From: Chloroflexi bacterium OLB14
Lineage (GTDB): Bacteria > Chloroflexota > Anaerolineae > Anaerolineales > Villigracilaceae
DNA length: 64,000 nucleotides
Direction of reading: 5' to 3'
Assembly: GCA_001567105.1 (NCBI GenBank)
Contig: LMZR01000011.1
Coordinates: forward strand, 1-64,000
The notes under the pieces were generated by a model, which saw only the letters and a list, made by a program, of their open reading frames with translations, ran no database searches and was not told the DNA's origin. The translations under genes were made by a program, and so were the position numbers. Positions 26,398 through 37,085 of this stretch are shown one piece after another. How positions within the stretch are numbered: the first letter of the stretch is position 1; the number at the start of each line of letters is the position of its first letter.

Positions 26398-27195
26398 ATG
26401 ACTTCATTACCTCCTCTTAATCAACTTATCTCACTCAAAGGCAAACGCGCTCTTATTACTGGGGCGGCGGCTGGTTTAGGGAAAGCCATCGCTTATCGTT
26501 TTGCTGAGGCAGGTGCAGACCTCGACCTTATAGATGTTGACGCTGTTAATCTATCAAAAGCGAAAGAAGAACTTTTAGTTTTTTCGGTAGATGTAAATAC
26601 GCACCTTGTAGATATGTCTGATAAAGATCAGATTGATGATTTATGGAGTCAGGTGCAAACTGCAAGTCCAGATATTTTGGTTAACAATGCGGGGATTTAT
26701 CCATTTCGACATTTTGTCCATGCTGATGAGGCTTTCTATCGTCAAGTGATGGAAGTCAACTTATTTTCTGTTTACTGGATGTGTCAGCACATGATTCTCC
26801 AGCGTGGTAAGCGAGGTGGCGTAATTCTTAATATTGGCTCTATTGAAGCGGTATTACCCTTCAAGGAAGATTTGGCGCACTATAGCGTTAGCAAAGCAGG
26901 TGTTATTGCGTTAACACGCGCTTTAGCTAAGGAACACGCTCGGCGTGGGTTCAGAGTTAATGCGCTTGTTCCAGGGGGGATTGTTACCTCTGGTACATTA
27001 GCCGCCGCCAAACAGATATTTCGTTTTCGTTTTGATGTGTTGAAGACTGCCTTTCAATTTCAACAGAGATTGCCTATTCGACGACCTGGTCAACCAGACG
27101 AGGTTGCACGGATGGCGCTGGTATTAGTCAGTGATTTTTCTAGTTACGTGCATGGGGCTACTATCCCTGTAGATGGTGGGTTTCTGTCCGCTTAG
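26398..27195 (+). CDS. Short-chain dehydrogenase/reductase
   Basis: Classical SDR, NAD(P)(H)-dependent. The cofactor loop TGAAAGLGKAIA, NNAGIYP, active-site serine in NIGSIE and YSVSKAG (Tyr-x-x-x-Lys) are present, and NALVPGGI follows. Asp after the second strand (DLIDVD) favours NAD over NADP. The open frame reaches back to 26314, but the domain begins just after the ATG at 26398, so I use that start. The substrate is unknown. Confidence 0.9.
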   Translation: MTSLPPLNQLISLKGKRALITGAAAGLGKAIAYRFAEAGADLDLIDVDAVNLSKAKEELLVFSVDVNTHLVDMSDKDQIDDLWSQVQTASPDILVNNAGIYPFRHFVHADEAFYRQVMEVNLFSVYWMCQHMILQRGKRGGVILNIGSIEAVLPFKEDLAHYSVSKAGVIALTRALAKEHARRGFRVNALVPGGIVTSGTLAAAKQIFRFRFDVLKTAFQFQQRLPIRRPGQPDEVARMALVLVSDFSSYVHGATIPVDGGFLSA

Positions 27196-27209
27196 GGCTT
27201 TTATATACT

Positions 27210-27581
27210 ATGCATTACATTATCTCAGCAATGTTTATAGTAGTTTCCATTATTCATCTATTACCTCTTTACGGCATGTTTGGAGGTGATCATCTGAATA
27301 AACTTTATGGCATCCCAATTGATGAACCAAATTTAACTATTCTTATGCGCCACCGAGCAGTTTTGTTTGGCTTATTGGGCATATTTTTCTTATACGCCGC
27401 TTTTCAACCAACCGTTCAAGCTATGGCTTTTATTGCTGGCTTTGTAAGTGTGCTGTCTTTTCTTTATTTAGCTTGGTCAATTGGTGGATATAACTCGCAG
27501 GTTAACCGCGTGTTTATTGCAGATATAATTGCGCTTATTTGTCTTATCCTTGGCGCCTCTGTCTATGTATATTTGCTATAA
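27210..27581 (+). CDS. Four-helix membrane protein, unknown
   Basis: A 123-residue protein with four predicted transmembrane helices (about 5-22, 48-64, 68-88 and 98-121). A conserved-looking loop, DHLNKLYGIPIDEPNLTILMRHRA, joins the first two. No enzymatic motif is visible. It follows the SDR gene by 14 bases on the same strand and is probably co-transcribed with it. The gene downstream is convergent. Confidence 0.65.
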   Translation: MHYIISAMFIVVSIIHLLPLYGMFGGDHLNKLYGIPIDEPNLTILMRHRAVLFGLLGIFFLYAAFQPTVQAMAFIAGFVSVLSFLYLAWSIGGYNSQVNRVFIADIIALICLILGASVYVYLL

Positions 27582-27604
27582 AAACGGTTTTCATTTTTAT
27601 AACA

Positions 27605-30023
27605 TCATTCTCCAACTCCATACAATCTTCTATAAATCACAAAAATTTCGTAGATGTGACGAATGTAATTTCGTGTTTCTTCAAAGCGCACCGACTCTAC
27701 AAATAAATCGGGATCATCACCTGAAAGTTCTTTCCATGCTAAAGCATTGCCAGGTCCACCGTTGTAAGCGGCAAGGGCGGCGTATGTATCGCCATTAAAT
27801 AAGTTTCTATTTTTGGTAAGATAATGTGTTCCAAACATAATACTAACATACGGGCGATATAAATCATTATCGTTGTAATCTAAAGGTTTGCCCAATTCAC
27901 TTGCAATTTGCGCACCTGTGCTAGGGATGATTTGCATTAGGCCATGAGCATTGGCGTTCGAAGTGGCGAAGCTTCAAATAAACTTTCTTGCCGAATGACA
28001 CTGTATACTAATAATGGGTCGAGCCCATTTTTTTGCGCTTCTACAGTGACCAAATCTGAGTAATAGAATCCATAACGGAGATGGCTAAAATAAATAGGCG
28101 ACATCATCGACTCAGCATGTTCGTCTAAACCAGCCATACTCAAAATTTGCCTAGCTGAAAATATCGCCACGCGATACATACCTAAATCTACGAGGTAATT
28201 TGTTAGGCGGTAACTATTAATCGCATCTGCCTGACTTTCCAGTTGGGTGCGTAAACTTTCAAACTCATCTTTTGCTTGAGCATAAAAACCTAAATCCCAA
28301 AACTCTTTACCGCGTATAATTTGTTCATCAGTTGCTAAGCCACCTAAACCACTTAAATCAACTTCATTACCTATATTAAAAGTTAGGCGCATCCATGCTT
28401 CGGCATCGGCGCGTTCTTGTGCTAAATTCGGTGGATTGATTGAAGCAACTGACTTAAATGGGGTGCGCTCTAATAACAAATCTCTGGCGCGTTCGCTGTA
28501 ATAGCCACCTGAATCTTTATTTTGTCCCTCACGCCAAGCATTATTTGCGGCATCTAAGTTTCCAATTTTCTGTTGTGTTTTTCCAATCCACAATAAGGCT
28601 CGGGCTTGAACTTCGGCTGATGGAGCAGAAGCAAGACTCCGCTCGAAAGAGGCGAGAGCGAAATCATATTGTCCGCGCCGATAATCTAAAATCCCCATCA
28701 GAAAAATCGCATCTTGTGTTTCAGTTGAACCTGGATATTCATTTGCCAAACGCGACCATGTTTCAATGGCTTTATCAATTTGATTATCACGCTCATAAAT
28801 TCTGCCTGCACTAAATAGATACGTACTTGAAATTGTATTTGTAGGCGCAATATTTACAAATTCGATAAGCGTTTTCGGCAGCGGCAGTGTAATTATTTTT
28901 TTGTGACCATAAAATAAATGCTTTTTTCACCCCAGGCATCTCCCCAATTGCGATGAGCAGGGTAGTTGTTGATGAAAGTATCGTAATCAATTAAGGCTTC
29001 ATCATATAAACTTAAGTTACTTTTGGAAAGTGCGCGATAATAATATGCAGTGCCATCATTATCTGTTGGGTTAGTTTGTAAATATCTATCAAAGGCGGCA
29101 ATGCCCACAGCATATTGACCTGCAAAATAATCTACTAATCCTCGTTGTAATTCTGTCACTGTGCCACCTAAATCTAACAAGGCGACTAAACTAAGATAGG
29201 CATAATAAGAAAGCGGATAATTATTAACTGCTATGCTAAAGCGTTCAATAGCCGCTTCATTCTGACCTTGTGCCTGATACGCCAACCCAATCTCATACAA
29301 AGCCTCAGCCTTGATGTAATCGTTTGGGGCGCGTGCGATGATTCCATCATATAACGCAATAGCTTCGGTGATATTTCCTAATTGCTTTTGTGTATCTGCA
29401 ATTTTCATATCGAGGTCAATGTCATCACTTAAAGATGGGGCTTGCACTGCAATTGTATAAGCAGATAATGCTTCGAGATAATTTTTGGCATTATATAGAG
29501 CATCACCGCGTAATTCTTGCACATACGAATCTAAATAGTTAGGTCGTAATACTAAATAAGTCTGCCATGAATCTGCGGCGGCTGGATAATTTTCTAAACG
29601 ATAATTAACAAAACCTTGCAAGAAGAAAGCTTGTGCGGCATGAGTAGATTGCGGATACTCTGTGATTAATGTTTGTAAAGCATTTAGAGCTTCGGTATTT
29701 CTGCCTTCAGCAAAATAAATTCTGGCTTCGCCCCATTTTGCACCTGCTCTAATTTCAGGGTCTGGTGAATCTTGCAAAGCGATTTGATATTGAAATAGTG
29801 CAGAGTCGTATTCACCATAAAATAATGATAAATCTCCAACATCTACACGCTCGGTGATTAATGGGGTAGGTGTGACTGTGGGTGTAGCTGTAAATTCAGG
29901 CGTAGGTGATAGGCTTGGGGTCACAGTCCAGCCTGGGGGGATTGTTGGGAGGTTTGGGAACAATGAACAAGCCAATAGAACAGGAACAATTAGCAGTGAG
30001 GTCAAGAAGCGGTTTTTTTTCAT
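27605..30023 (-). CDS. Lipoprotein lytic transglycosylase (SLT) with TPR-like repeats, two frameshifts
   Basis: Soluble lytic transglycosylase (Slt70-like) that cleaves the glycan backbone of peptidoglycan. The start at 30023 gives a lipoprotein signal with lipobox LLAC, then a Thr/Pro linker. A long helical-repeat domain follows (GEARIYFAEGRNTEAL, ALYEIGLAYQAQGQNEAAIERF and others), then the SLT domain: SVIRQESLFEASA with the catalytic Glu, GLMQIIPSTG, and AALAAYNGGPGNA. Three open frames cover it. The T7 run 28896-28902 should be T8, and one base is missing near 27964-27967. Repaired, it is about 805 residues. Confidence 0.9.
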
Positions 30024-30090
30024 TCTAGTTTTATACTGGTAAATAAAAAACGCGTCAAGCGGGTGAGTTAAGTTTGGGCGTTTCAAAAGA

Positions 30091-30119
30091 TTGTATTCGA
30101 GAATTATTTACACTATAAT
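30091..30119 (+). promoter_or_regulatory. Promoter of the potD-like gene
   Basis: TTGTAT (30091-30096) and TATAAT (30114-30119) are 17 bases apart. A strong ribosome site AAGGAG follows before the ATG at 30159. Confidence 0.6.
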
Positions 30120-30158
30120 GTTTTTGCAAGATCACATTTTAATAAAAAAGGAGAAAGA

Positions 30159-31304
30159 ATGAACGCATACAAAATTTTTCGTTCGGTTCGACAAATTTTG
30201 TTTGGGGTAGCGTTAGTGAGTATGGTGGGATGTTCAGCAGGTGGGGAAACTTCATCGCAAGAAATTACAACGTCAAGTGGATTTGTGTGTAATGAACCCA
30301 GCCCGCGCCTTGAAGTGGAGAGTACCTCTATCAATATTTATACATGGGCTGAATATATTCCTGCTGATGTGATTGAATGTTTTGGTTTGGTATATGGCAT
30401 TGATGTGAATACAGATTTCTTTTCATCTAATGAAGAGTTGTATTCAAAGGTGGCGATTGGCGAGGGGATTAATCCTTATGATGTGATTCACCCTAGTGAT
30501 TACATGATTGGTGTATTGATGCGCGAAGGGCTTTTGCAGCAATTGGATAAAAGCAAATTGCCTAATTTGGTTAATTTGAATCAGGATTTAGTTTCTGCTT
30601 ACGGTGATGCTTTAGATTATTTGGTGCCATATCAAATGGGTACGCAGGCGATTGTCTATAATAGTGAAACGGTGGCAAACCCACCAACATCATGGGAAGA
30701 TTTGTGGAATCCTGAATATGTAGATCGTATTGTTTCTATTGATGATAACCGTGTGGTGATTGGGGCTACTTTGTTAACGCTTGGTTATGATGTTAATACA
30801 ACGGATAAAGCAGAACTACAAGAAGCGAAACAAAAATTGTTGGAGTTAATGCCTAATATTCGCGTGTTTGATAGCGATAGCCCGAAAACTGCATTGATTT
30901 CTGGTGAGGTGGATTTAGGGATTGTGTGGAATGGTGAAGCCTTTTTAGTGCAACAGGAAAACCCTGCCTTTGTGTATGTGTATCCTGAAGAAGGTTCAAT
31001 CATTTTTTATGATGGTATGGGAATTTCACCTACTGCGCCACACCCTGATGCGGCTTATGCTTGGTTAAATTATCTTTTGCAAGGTAACAATAATTGGCTG
31101 ACTTTGGTGGATTATCCATATACCAATCCTAATGATGCTGCCTTGGCTTATGCCAAAGATCATGCGCCAGATGTGTATGAGGCTTATATCAATTCAAACG
31201 TGACTAACACGCCTGCCGAAGAGTTTTTGAAAGGGCATGAGGTGATTGATTTAGGCGCTGATTTGTTGTTGTATGATGAAATTTGGACAGAAGTAAAGGA
31301 GTAA
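30159..31304 (+). CDS. potD: PotD-like polyamine-binding lipoprotein
   Basis: Extracellular solute-binding protein of the spermidine/putrescine group. The signal ends in lipobox MVGCSAGG. Mature motifs: NIYTWAEYIPADVIECF, YDVIHPSDYMIGVLMREGLLQQLDKSKLPN, VPYQMGTQAIVYN, PTSWEDLWNPEYVDRI and IVWNGEAF. It is 381 residues with no internal break. The usual ABC permease and ATPase genes (potABC) are not nearby: upstream is the divergent SLT gene, downstream the adenosine kinase after a terminator. The ligand is inferred from family. Confidence 0.9.
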   Translation: MNAYKIFRSVRQILFGVALVSMVGCSAGGETSSQEITTSSGFVCNEPSPRLEVESTSINIYTWAEYIPADVIECFGLVYGIDVNTDFFSSNEELYSKVAIGEGINPYDVIHPSDYMIGVLMREGLLQQLDKSKLPNLVNLNQDLVSAYGDALDYLVPYQMGTQAIVYNSETVANPPTSWEDLWNPEYVDRIVSIDDNRVVIGATLLTLGYDVNTTDKAELQEAKQKLLELMPNIRVFDSDSPKTALISGEVDLGIVWNGEAFLVQQENPAFVYVYPEEGSIIFYDGMGISPTAPHPDAAYAWLNYLLQGNNNWLTLVDYPYTNPNDAALAYAKDHAPDVYEAYINSNVTNTPAEEFLKGHEVIDLGADLLLYDEIWTEVKE

Positions 31305-31425
31305 TAGCCATTGATAAGAGATAATAGGCTATAGTTTGAAGTTTCTTTATATAGAAATTTCTTCATCAAAAAAACTTTACATCTATAAAACCTCGTGATA
31401 AACTCACGCGCGTAACAAAATTTAT

Positions 31426-31451
31426 GGCGCACTCACCAGAGTGCGCCTTTT
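31426..31451 (+). terminator. Rho-independent terminator just upstream of adoK
   Basis: GGCGCACTC (31426-31434) pairs perfectly with GAGTGCGCC (31439-31447) across ACCA and is followed by T4. It ends only 14 bases before the adenosine kinase ATG. It may terminate potD or act as an attenuator of adoK. A small hairpin, CGTGA/TCACG, lies 18 bases upstream. Confidence 0.75.
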
Positions 31452-31465
31452 ACTGTGAGTGAATA

Positions 31466-32422
31466 ATGGATATTCTTTTAACTGGTTCTGTAGCTTACGA
31501 TTATTTGATGACTTTCCCCGGTCACTTCAAAGAGCAAATTTTGCCTGAACGATTAGGCTCGATTAGTCTTTCGTTTCTTGTAGATGCGATGTCTAAACAG
31601 CGTGGGGGAGTTGCGCCAAACATTGCTTATACGATGGCATTGTTAGGACGTAAACCGCGTGTGATGGCAACTGTGGGTGAAGATTTTGCTGAATATCGCG
31701 CATGGCTCGATTCAAAAGGTGTGGATACTTCTTTGATGAAAGTGATTCCATCTGTATTTACCGCTTCTTTCTTTGCGACTACGGATCAAAACTCTGCCCA
31801 AATTGCTTCATTCTACCCTGGGGCGATGGGACATTCTGCTAGCCAGTCCATTAAAGAATTAGATAAAAAACCTGATTTAGTTGTTGTTTCACCAAGCGCA
31901 CCCGATGCGATGATGAAATTCCCTGCTGAGTGTCGGGATTTAGGTATTCCATATTTGTATGACCCAGGTCAACAAGTGTTGCGGTTGGAAGGTGATGAGT
32001 TAGCAAGAGATATGGAAGGTGCTTATTTCTTGTTTTGTAATGATTATGAATTTGGTTTAATTTCAAAGAAAACAGGTTGGAGTTTGGATCAAATTTTGAA
32101 TCATGTCAAAGTATTAGTGATTACACGTGGTAAAGATGGCGCAGATTTATACACTGATGGTATTTCGGTTCATATTCCTACTGTGCCTGAAGATAAAATT
32201 GTTGACCCTACTGGTGTGGGCGATGCGTTTCGAGGTGGCTTTTTATCTGGTTATGCTCATGGGTTAGATTGGAAATTATGTGGTGAAATTGGTTCGTTAG
32301 CGGCTGTTTATTGTTTGGAGCAAAATGGTCCGCAAAGCCATAGCTATAGCAAGCAAGAATTTTTGAGTCGCTTCCGCAAGAGTTTTGATGATGCTGGTAA
32401 GTTGGATGAGTTTTTGAAATAA
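31466..32422 (+). CDS. adoK: Adenosine kinase, PfkB family
   Basis: Phosphorylates adenosine to AMP. The PfkB fold is clear: GSVAYDYLMTFPG, RGGVAPNIAYTMALLG, FTASFFATTDQNSAQIASFYPGAM, and the C-terminal catalytic DPTGVGDAFRGGFLSGYAHG with its Asp base. The N-terminal LPERLGSISLSFLVD and IASFYPGAM match the mycobacterial adenosine kinase type closely, more so than ribokinases. Its neighbour is ahcY, which releases adenosine from S-adenosylhomocysteine, so the pair forms a disposal route for that product. Confidence 0.88.
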   Translation: MDILLTGSVAYDYLMTFPGHFKEQILPERLGSISLSFLVDAMSKQRGGVAPNIAYTMALLGRKPRVMATVGEDFAEYRAWLDSKGVDTSLMKVIPSVFTASFFATTDQNSAQIASFYPGAMGHSASQSIKELDKKPDLVVVSPSAPDAMMKFPAECRDLGIPYLYDPGQQVLRLEGDELARDMEGAYFLFCNDYEFGLISKKTGWSLDQILNHVKVLVITRGKDGADLYTDGISVHIPTVPEDKIVDPTGVGDAFRGGFLSGYAHGLDWKLCGEIGSLAAVYCLEQNGPQSHSYSKQEFLSRFRKSFDDAGKLDEFLK

Positions 32423-32431
32423 AAGATAATT

Positions 32432-32555
32432 CGTCATTGCGAGGAGTGATGTAGAACATCACGACGAAGCAATCTTGTGATTACGTTGAAGATTGTTTCG
32501 CTGCAAAAACAAGTGTCTCGATAAACTCGACAATCAAGCGCGGCTCGCAATGACG
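32432..32555. repeat. CGTCATTGCGAG inverted-repeat element, copy 1
   Basis: The 124-base element begins CGTCATTGCGAGGAG and ends GGCTCGCAATGACG, complementary termini. Inside, GACGAAGCAATCTT (32463-32476) faces AAGATTGTTTCG (32489-32500) as a second dyad. A second copy, with the same ends and inner words, lies at 43828-43925. It is non-coding and MITE-like in design, with no transposase in the window. Confidence 0.85.
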
Positions 32556-34096
<1,541 letters not shown>

Positions 34097-34098
<2 letters not shown>

Positions 34099-34120
34099 CA
34101 ATTTACGATTGTAAATTGTT
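34097..34120. repeat. AACAATTTAC palindrome
   Basis: AACAATTTAC and GTAAATTGTT pair perfectly around GATT directly at the ahcY stop. There is no T-tract; the true terminator follows 14 bases later. Confidence 0.55.
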
Positions 34121-34134
34121 AGATTGACGAAATA

Positions 34135-34166
34135 AAATCCCCGTGAAATTTCACGGGGATTTTTGT
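34135..34166. terminator. Bidirectional terminator, ahcY and lipoprotein gene
   Basis: A 28-base perfect palindrome, AAATCCCCGTGAAA joined to TTTCACGGGGATTT, is followed by TTTTTG on the plus strand and has an A-run for the reverse direction. It lies between convergent genes. Confidence 0.85.
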
Positions 34167-34171
34167 TTATT

Positions 34172-34963
34172 TTATTGACACTGTACAGTCACTTCTTTTT
34201 GATTTGATTTCCCTGTGCTATTGTATGCCTCGATTGTATAAGTGTAGATTAATGGGCTTCCTGGTGGTGGCACAACTGCAATGGTTGTGTTATGGGTATA
34301 TTGAGTTATGTTTTCATCTAAAGTAACAATCTCAGCACCGTTTTCGTAAATACGGTACCCAGACTCATTTGTGGCAACATCACTCCAAGTTAGCTTTATT
34401 GTAACTTCATACTTAAGCGTAATACCGTTTATAGTACAAATTTTAGTTTCTACCTTAAAGTCTTTTGGCGCGGCAGGTAAAGATGGAGTGGGTGTGGCTG
34501 GAACAGGGTATTCAGGTAAATTAGCAGTATTGCCACTGACAGTTGCGTGTTGTGGAAATAGCCAACAAATAGTATTGCTACCTGGTAGCTTAATAATCCA
34601 ATAACCAGTAGAAGAACTTTTACCAACCACCTCAGCTGTTTGCCCAACATTCAAACCGCCTAGCAAATCGTACACAACGCCAGGACCTGTACGGCAGTTT
34701 GTGTTTGTGGTTACACTTACTTGAGGCACAGAAGGTGTGGCTGTAAATTCTGGTGTAGCAGTAAATTGTGGTGTGGCAGTGAATTCTGGTGTATTAGTTA
34801 CTTGATTCAACAATAAAGCTTGAGCAGTTACAGTTAAAGCCAAATCATCAATAGGCGCTTCGGTGCTGTTGCTGTTCCCTGCATTGTCACCTCCGCTTGG
34901 CAAATTACATGCCGAAAGTACAATAATTAGCAATATAGATAAAAATAAATTTTTCTTTTTCAT
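34172..34963 (-). CDS. SH3-domain lipoprotein with Thr/Pro linker and Fn3-like C-terminus
   Basis: The signal ends in lipobox LSAC. A linker of four Phe-Thr-Ala-Thr-Pro repeats (about residues 60-78) leads to a bacterial SH3 domain (about 80-145: NCRTGPGVVYDLLGGLNVG, YWIIKL, CWLFP) likely to bind wall peptides. The final 100 residues are beta-rich and Fn3-like (IKLTWSDVATNESGYRIYENG). It is anchored outside the membrane. A ribosome site AAGGAG is present. The precise role is unknown. Confidence 0.82.
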   Translation of the reverse strand: MKKKNLFLSILLIIVLSACNLPSGGDNAGNSNSTEAPIDDLALTVTAQALLLNQVTNTPEFTATPQFTATPEFTATPSVPQVSVTTNTNCRTGPGVVYDLLGGLNVGQTAEVVGKSSSTGYWIIKLPGSNTICWLFPQHATVSGNTANLPEYPVPATPTPSLPAAPKDFKVETKICTINGITLKYEVTIKLTWSDVATNESGYRIYENGAEIVTLDENITQYTHNTTIAVVPPPGSPLIYTYTIEAYNSTGKSNQKEVTVQCQ

Positions 34964-35055
34964 GTTTTCTCCTTTTTACAAATTATTACATAACTAAAAC
35001 ACTGGTCAAGTAAAAAAGGATACTATTGGTACTATTTATTTAATAGACAAAAGTA

Positions 35056-35895
35056 CTAGGCTTTTTGATTCCACTGCCGACATAATCTTTGCCATTCAGC
35101 AATAGACAAAGCCTCAGCCCGCCTCTTTGACTCGATGTTAGCTGATTCAAGCAATTCATCCACCACTTGGCTGGAAATGTGTAATCCACTCGCCAGTGAA
35201 TTTCTCAACATCTTTCGTTTTTGACTAAAACCTGCTTTGATGAGTTTGAAAAAAGTATCTAATAATTCTTTTTCAATCAGTGGCTCATCATAAATATCAA
35301 TGCGTAAAATAGCAGAATCAACTTTGGGGATGGGGTGAAATGACTCGGCGGGGATGACTGCTTGCAAACTTGGCTTGCCATACACTTGCACACTTAAAGC
35401 TAATAAACTTAAATCGCCAGGTTCTTCACAAATCCTTTGAGCTACTTCTTTTTGAATGGTTAATACAATGCGTTTTGGTTTAATTTCACTTTCTAATAAG
35501 TGACGAATAATAGCCGATGTGATGTTATATGGAATATTTGCCGCTACAATGTAATTTTGCTTTTTGATAATATCTGCGATGTTTAATTTGAGAATATCAC
35601 CATGAATAATTTTTACATGCGGGTAAGGTTTCAGAATCCACTTGAGGGGAGGCAAAAGGTCGGGGTCTAATTCAACAACTGTCAGGTCAGCGGATGAGGC
35701 GGCGAGGTAGCGAGTTAAACTTCCAAGCCCAGGTCCAATCTCTAAGACAGAATCAGAATCGGAAATTTCAGCAGTTTCACAAATTTTGATTAATGCTGAA
35801 TCATCATGCAAAAAATTTTGCCCAAGTTTTTTGTCGGCACGTAAGCCATATTGCTTTAGAATGGTATGAACATTAAGTGGAGGTATATTTTTCAT
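35056..35895 (-). CDS. rsmA: 16S rRNA dimethyladenosine transferase RsmA (KsgA)
   Basis: Dimethylates two adjacent adenines near the 3' end of 16S rRNA. Motifs: LKQYGLRADKKLGQNFLHD, the SAM loop LEIGPGLGSLTRYLA, VVELDPDL, HGDILKL, and the catalytic NIPYNITS. C-terminal FKLIKAGFSQKRKMLRNSL is the rRNA-binding signature. The open frame extends to 35958, but the ATG at 35895 (MKNIPPLNV) fits homology and overlaps the LCP gene's stop by 4 bases, so the two are coupled. Confidence 0.95.
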   Translation of the reverse strand: MKNIPPLNVHTILKQYGLRADKKLGQNFLHDDSALIKICETAEISDSDSVLEIGPGLGSLTRYLAASSADLTVVELDPDLLPPLKWILKPYPHVKIIHGDILKLNIADIIKKQNYIVAANIPYNITSAIIRHLLESEIKPKRIVLTIQKEVAQRICEEPGDLSLLALSVQVYGKPSLQAVIPAESFHPIPKVDSAILRIDIYDEPLIEKELLDTFFKLIKAGFSQKRKMLRNSLASGLHISSQVVDELLESANIESKRRAEALSIAEWQRLCRQWNQKA

Positions 35896-37025
35896 TCGCA
35901 GGCTATGGGGGTATCTTCTTGTTCGGTGGTTTGGAGTGGGGCGTTGGGCAGGGGCCATAAGCCACTTTGAAAACGGGTGACGTAATCTCGTAGGATGTTA
36001 TGGTCTGCGGCGAGGATGGCAATGCGTTTGTCAAACACGGGGTCAAATTCGCGTGTTTGGGTAAATAAATCGGCGGGGAAGCTAACCAGTGAAATATTTT
36101 CGGGTGGCATTTGGGCGCCTAAGCAAGCGAGTTGGCTGAGTTGTTCGGGGGTGAAGTCGGTGCGGATGTTATCTTGGAATGATTGAATGAGTTCAGGAAT
36201 TTGTGTAATTACTGTTGGGCTAGTTAGCTTTTTTCGTAATGCACAAACTACAAGGTTTTGATTGTCGGCTCGTTCAAAACTTCCGCCTTCACGATTGCGC
36301 ACAAGTTTTAATGCTTCACTTCCGTTGAGGTGATGTTGCCCAACGGGTAAGCCTGAAGTTTTTGATATTTCTTTATCTGGGATGTTTACGTCAATACCGC
36401 CAACTGCATTGACAATATTTTCAAAGGTACGCATGTTTACGGTGATGTAATGGTCGCTTTGTACGCCGAAGTTTAAATTTAATGTCAACGCCAATAAGCC
36501 AGAGCCTTCGGATGGGTCGTCCCAATATTTGAAGCCAGAATTACCATATAAAAAGGCTTGATTTAATTTTTCATGATCTTGACCATTTAGGTTATCGGCG
36601 ATGTGTGGAATTTCGACCCATAGATCACGTGGGAATTCTAGAACAGTAATTTTTGGTGTAACAAAATCTATGCGGACTAAACGAATGGCATCGGCTAAGC
36701 CATAGGTGTAATTATCGCCTCGTGCATCAGAGCCGATGACTAGCACATTCATTAGAGCAGGTCCACCACAGCGGGGGGCAGGTGTGCTTGTAGGGAATGA
36801 GACTGTAGGTACAAAAGTTACTAAGCCTTGTTGTGTGGGGGCGGGTCCTGGTGATGCAGTCCATGTGGGTGGCAAAGCTTGCGGGGCAAAGGTTGGTAGT
36901 GAAGGTCCTAATGGCTGTGCGGCAACAGTTTGATAGGTGAAATAGAGATAAACTCCCATACCTATAAAAAGGGTTATTGCAAAGAAAGATAAAAATGTGA
37001 TTATGATTTTTTGAAATTTAGACAT
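35892..37025 (-). CDS. LytR-CpsA-Psr (LCP) family ligase
   Basis: Membrane-anchored enzyme that transfers polyprenyl-linked glycopolymers onto peptidoglycan. One N-terminal transmembrane helix (about 8-30) and a Pro/Thr-rich linker precede the LCP domain (about 95-290). That domain shows LVIGSDARGDNYTYGLADAIRLVRID, FPRDLWVEIP, LNQAFLYGN, VNAVGGIDVNI and the Arg-rich LVRNREGGSFERADNQ. It lies between the YabE-like gene and rsmA. Confidence 0.92.
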   Translation of the reverse strand: MSKFQKIIITFLSFFAITLFIGMGVYLYFTYQTVAAQPLGPSLPTFAPQALPPTWTASPGPAPTQQGLVTFVPTVSFPTSTPAPRCGGPALMNVLVIGSDARGDNYTYGLADAIRLVRIDFVTPKITVLEFPRDLWVEIPHIADNLNGQDHEKLNQAFLYGNSGFKYWDDPSEGSGLLALTLNLNFGVQSDHYITVNMRTFENIVNAVGGIDVNIPDKEISKTSGLPVGQHHLNGSEALKLVRNREGGSFERADNQNLVVCALRKKLTSPTVITQIPELIQSFQDNIRTDFTPEQLSQLACLGAQMPPENISLVSFPADLFTQTREFDPVFDKRIAILAADHNILRDYVTRFQSGLWPLPNAPLQTTEQEDTPIACE

Positions 37026-37085
37026 ATCGTGAAAGATTTTTATTAAAAAAACTTTATGTACTGCGTGTCCTTTGTGTTTAAGAAT

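Noticed and set aside
27605..27937. Independent small lytic transglycosylase gene
   Set aside because: It lacks the catalytic Glu region, which lies in the preceding frame; one missing base joins them.
32432..32555. Insertion sequence
   Set aside because: The inverted ends are clear, but there is no transposase gene and the length is only 124 bases.
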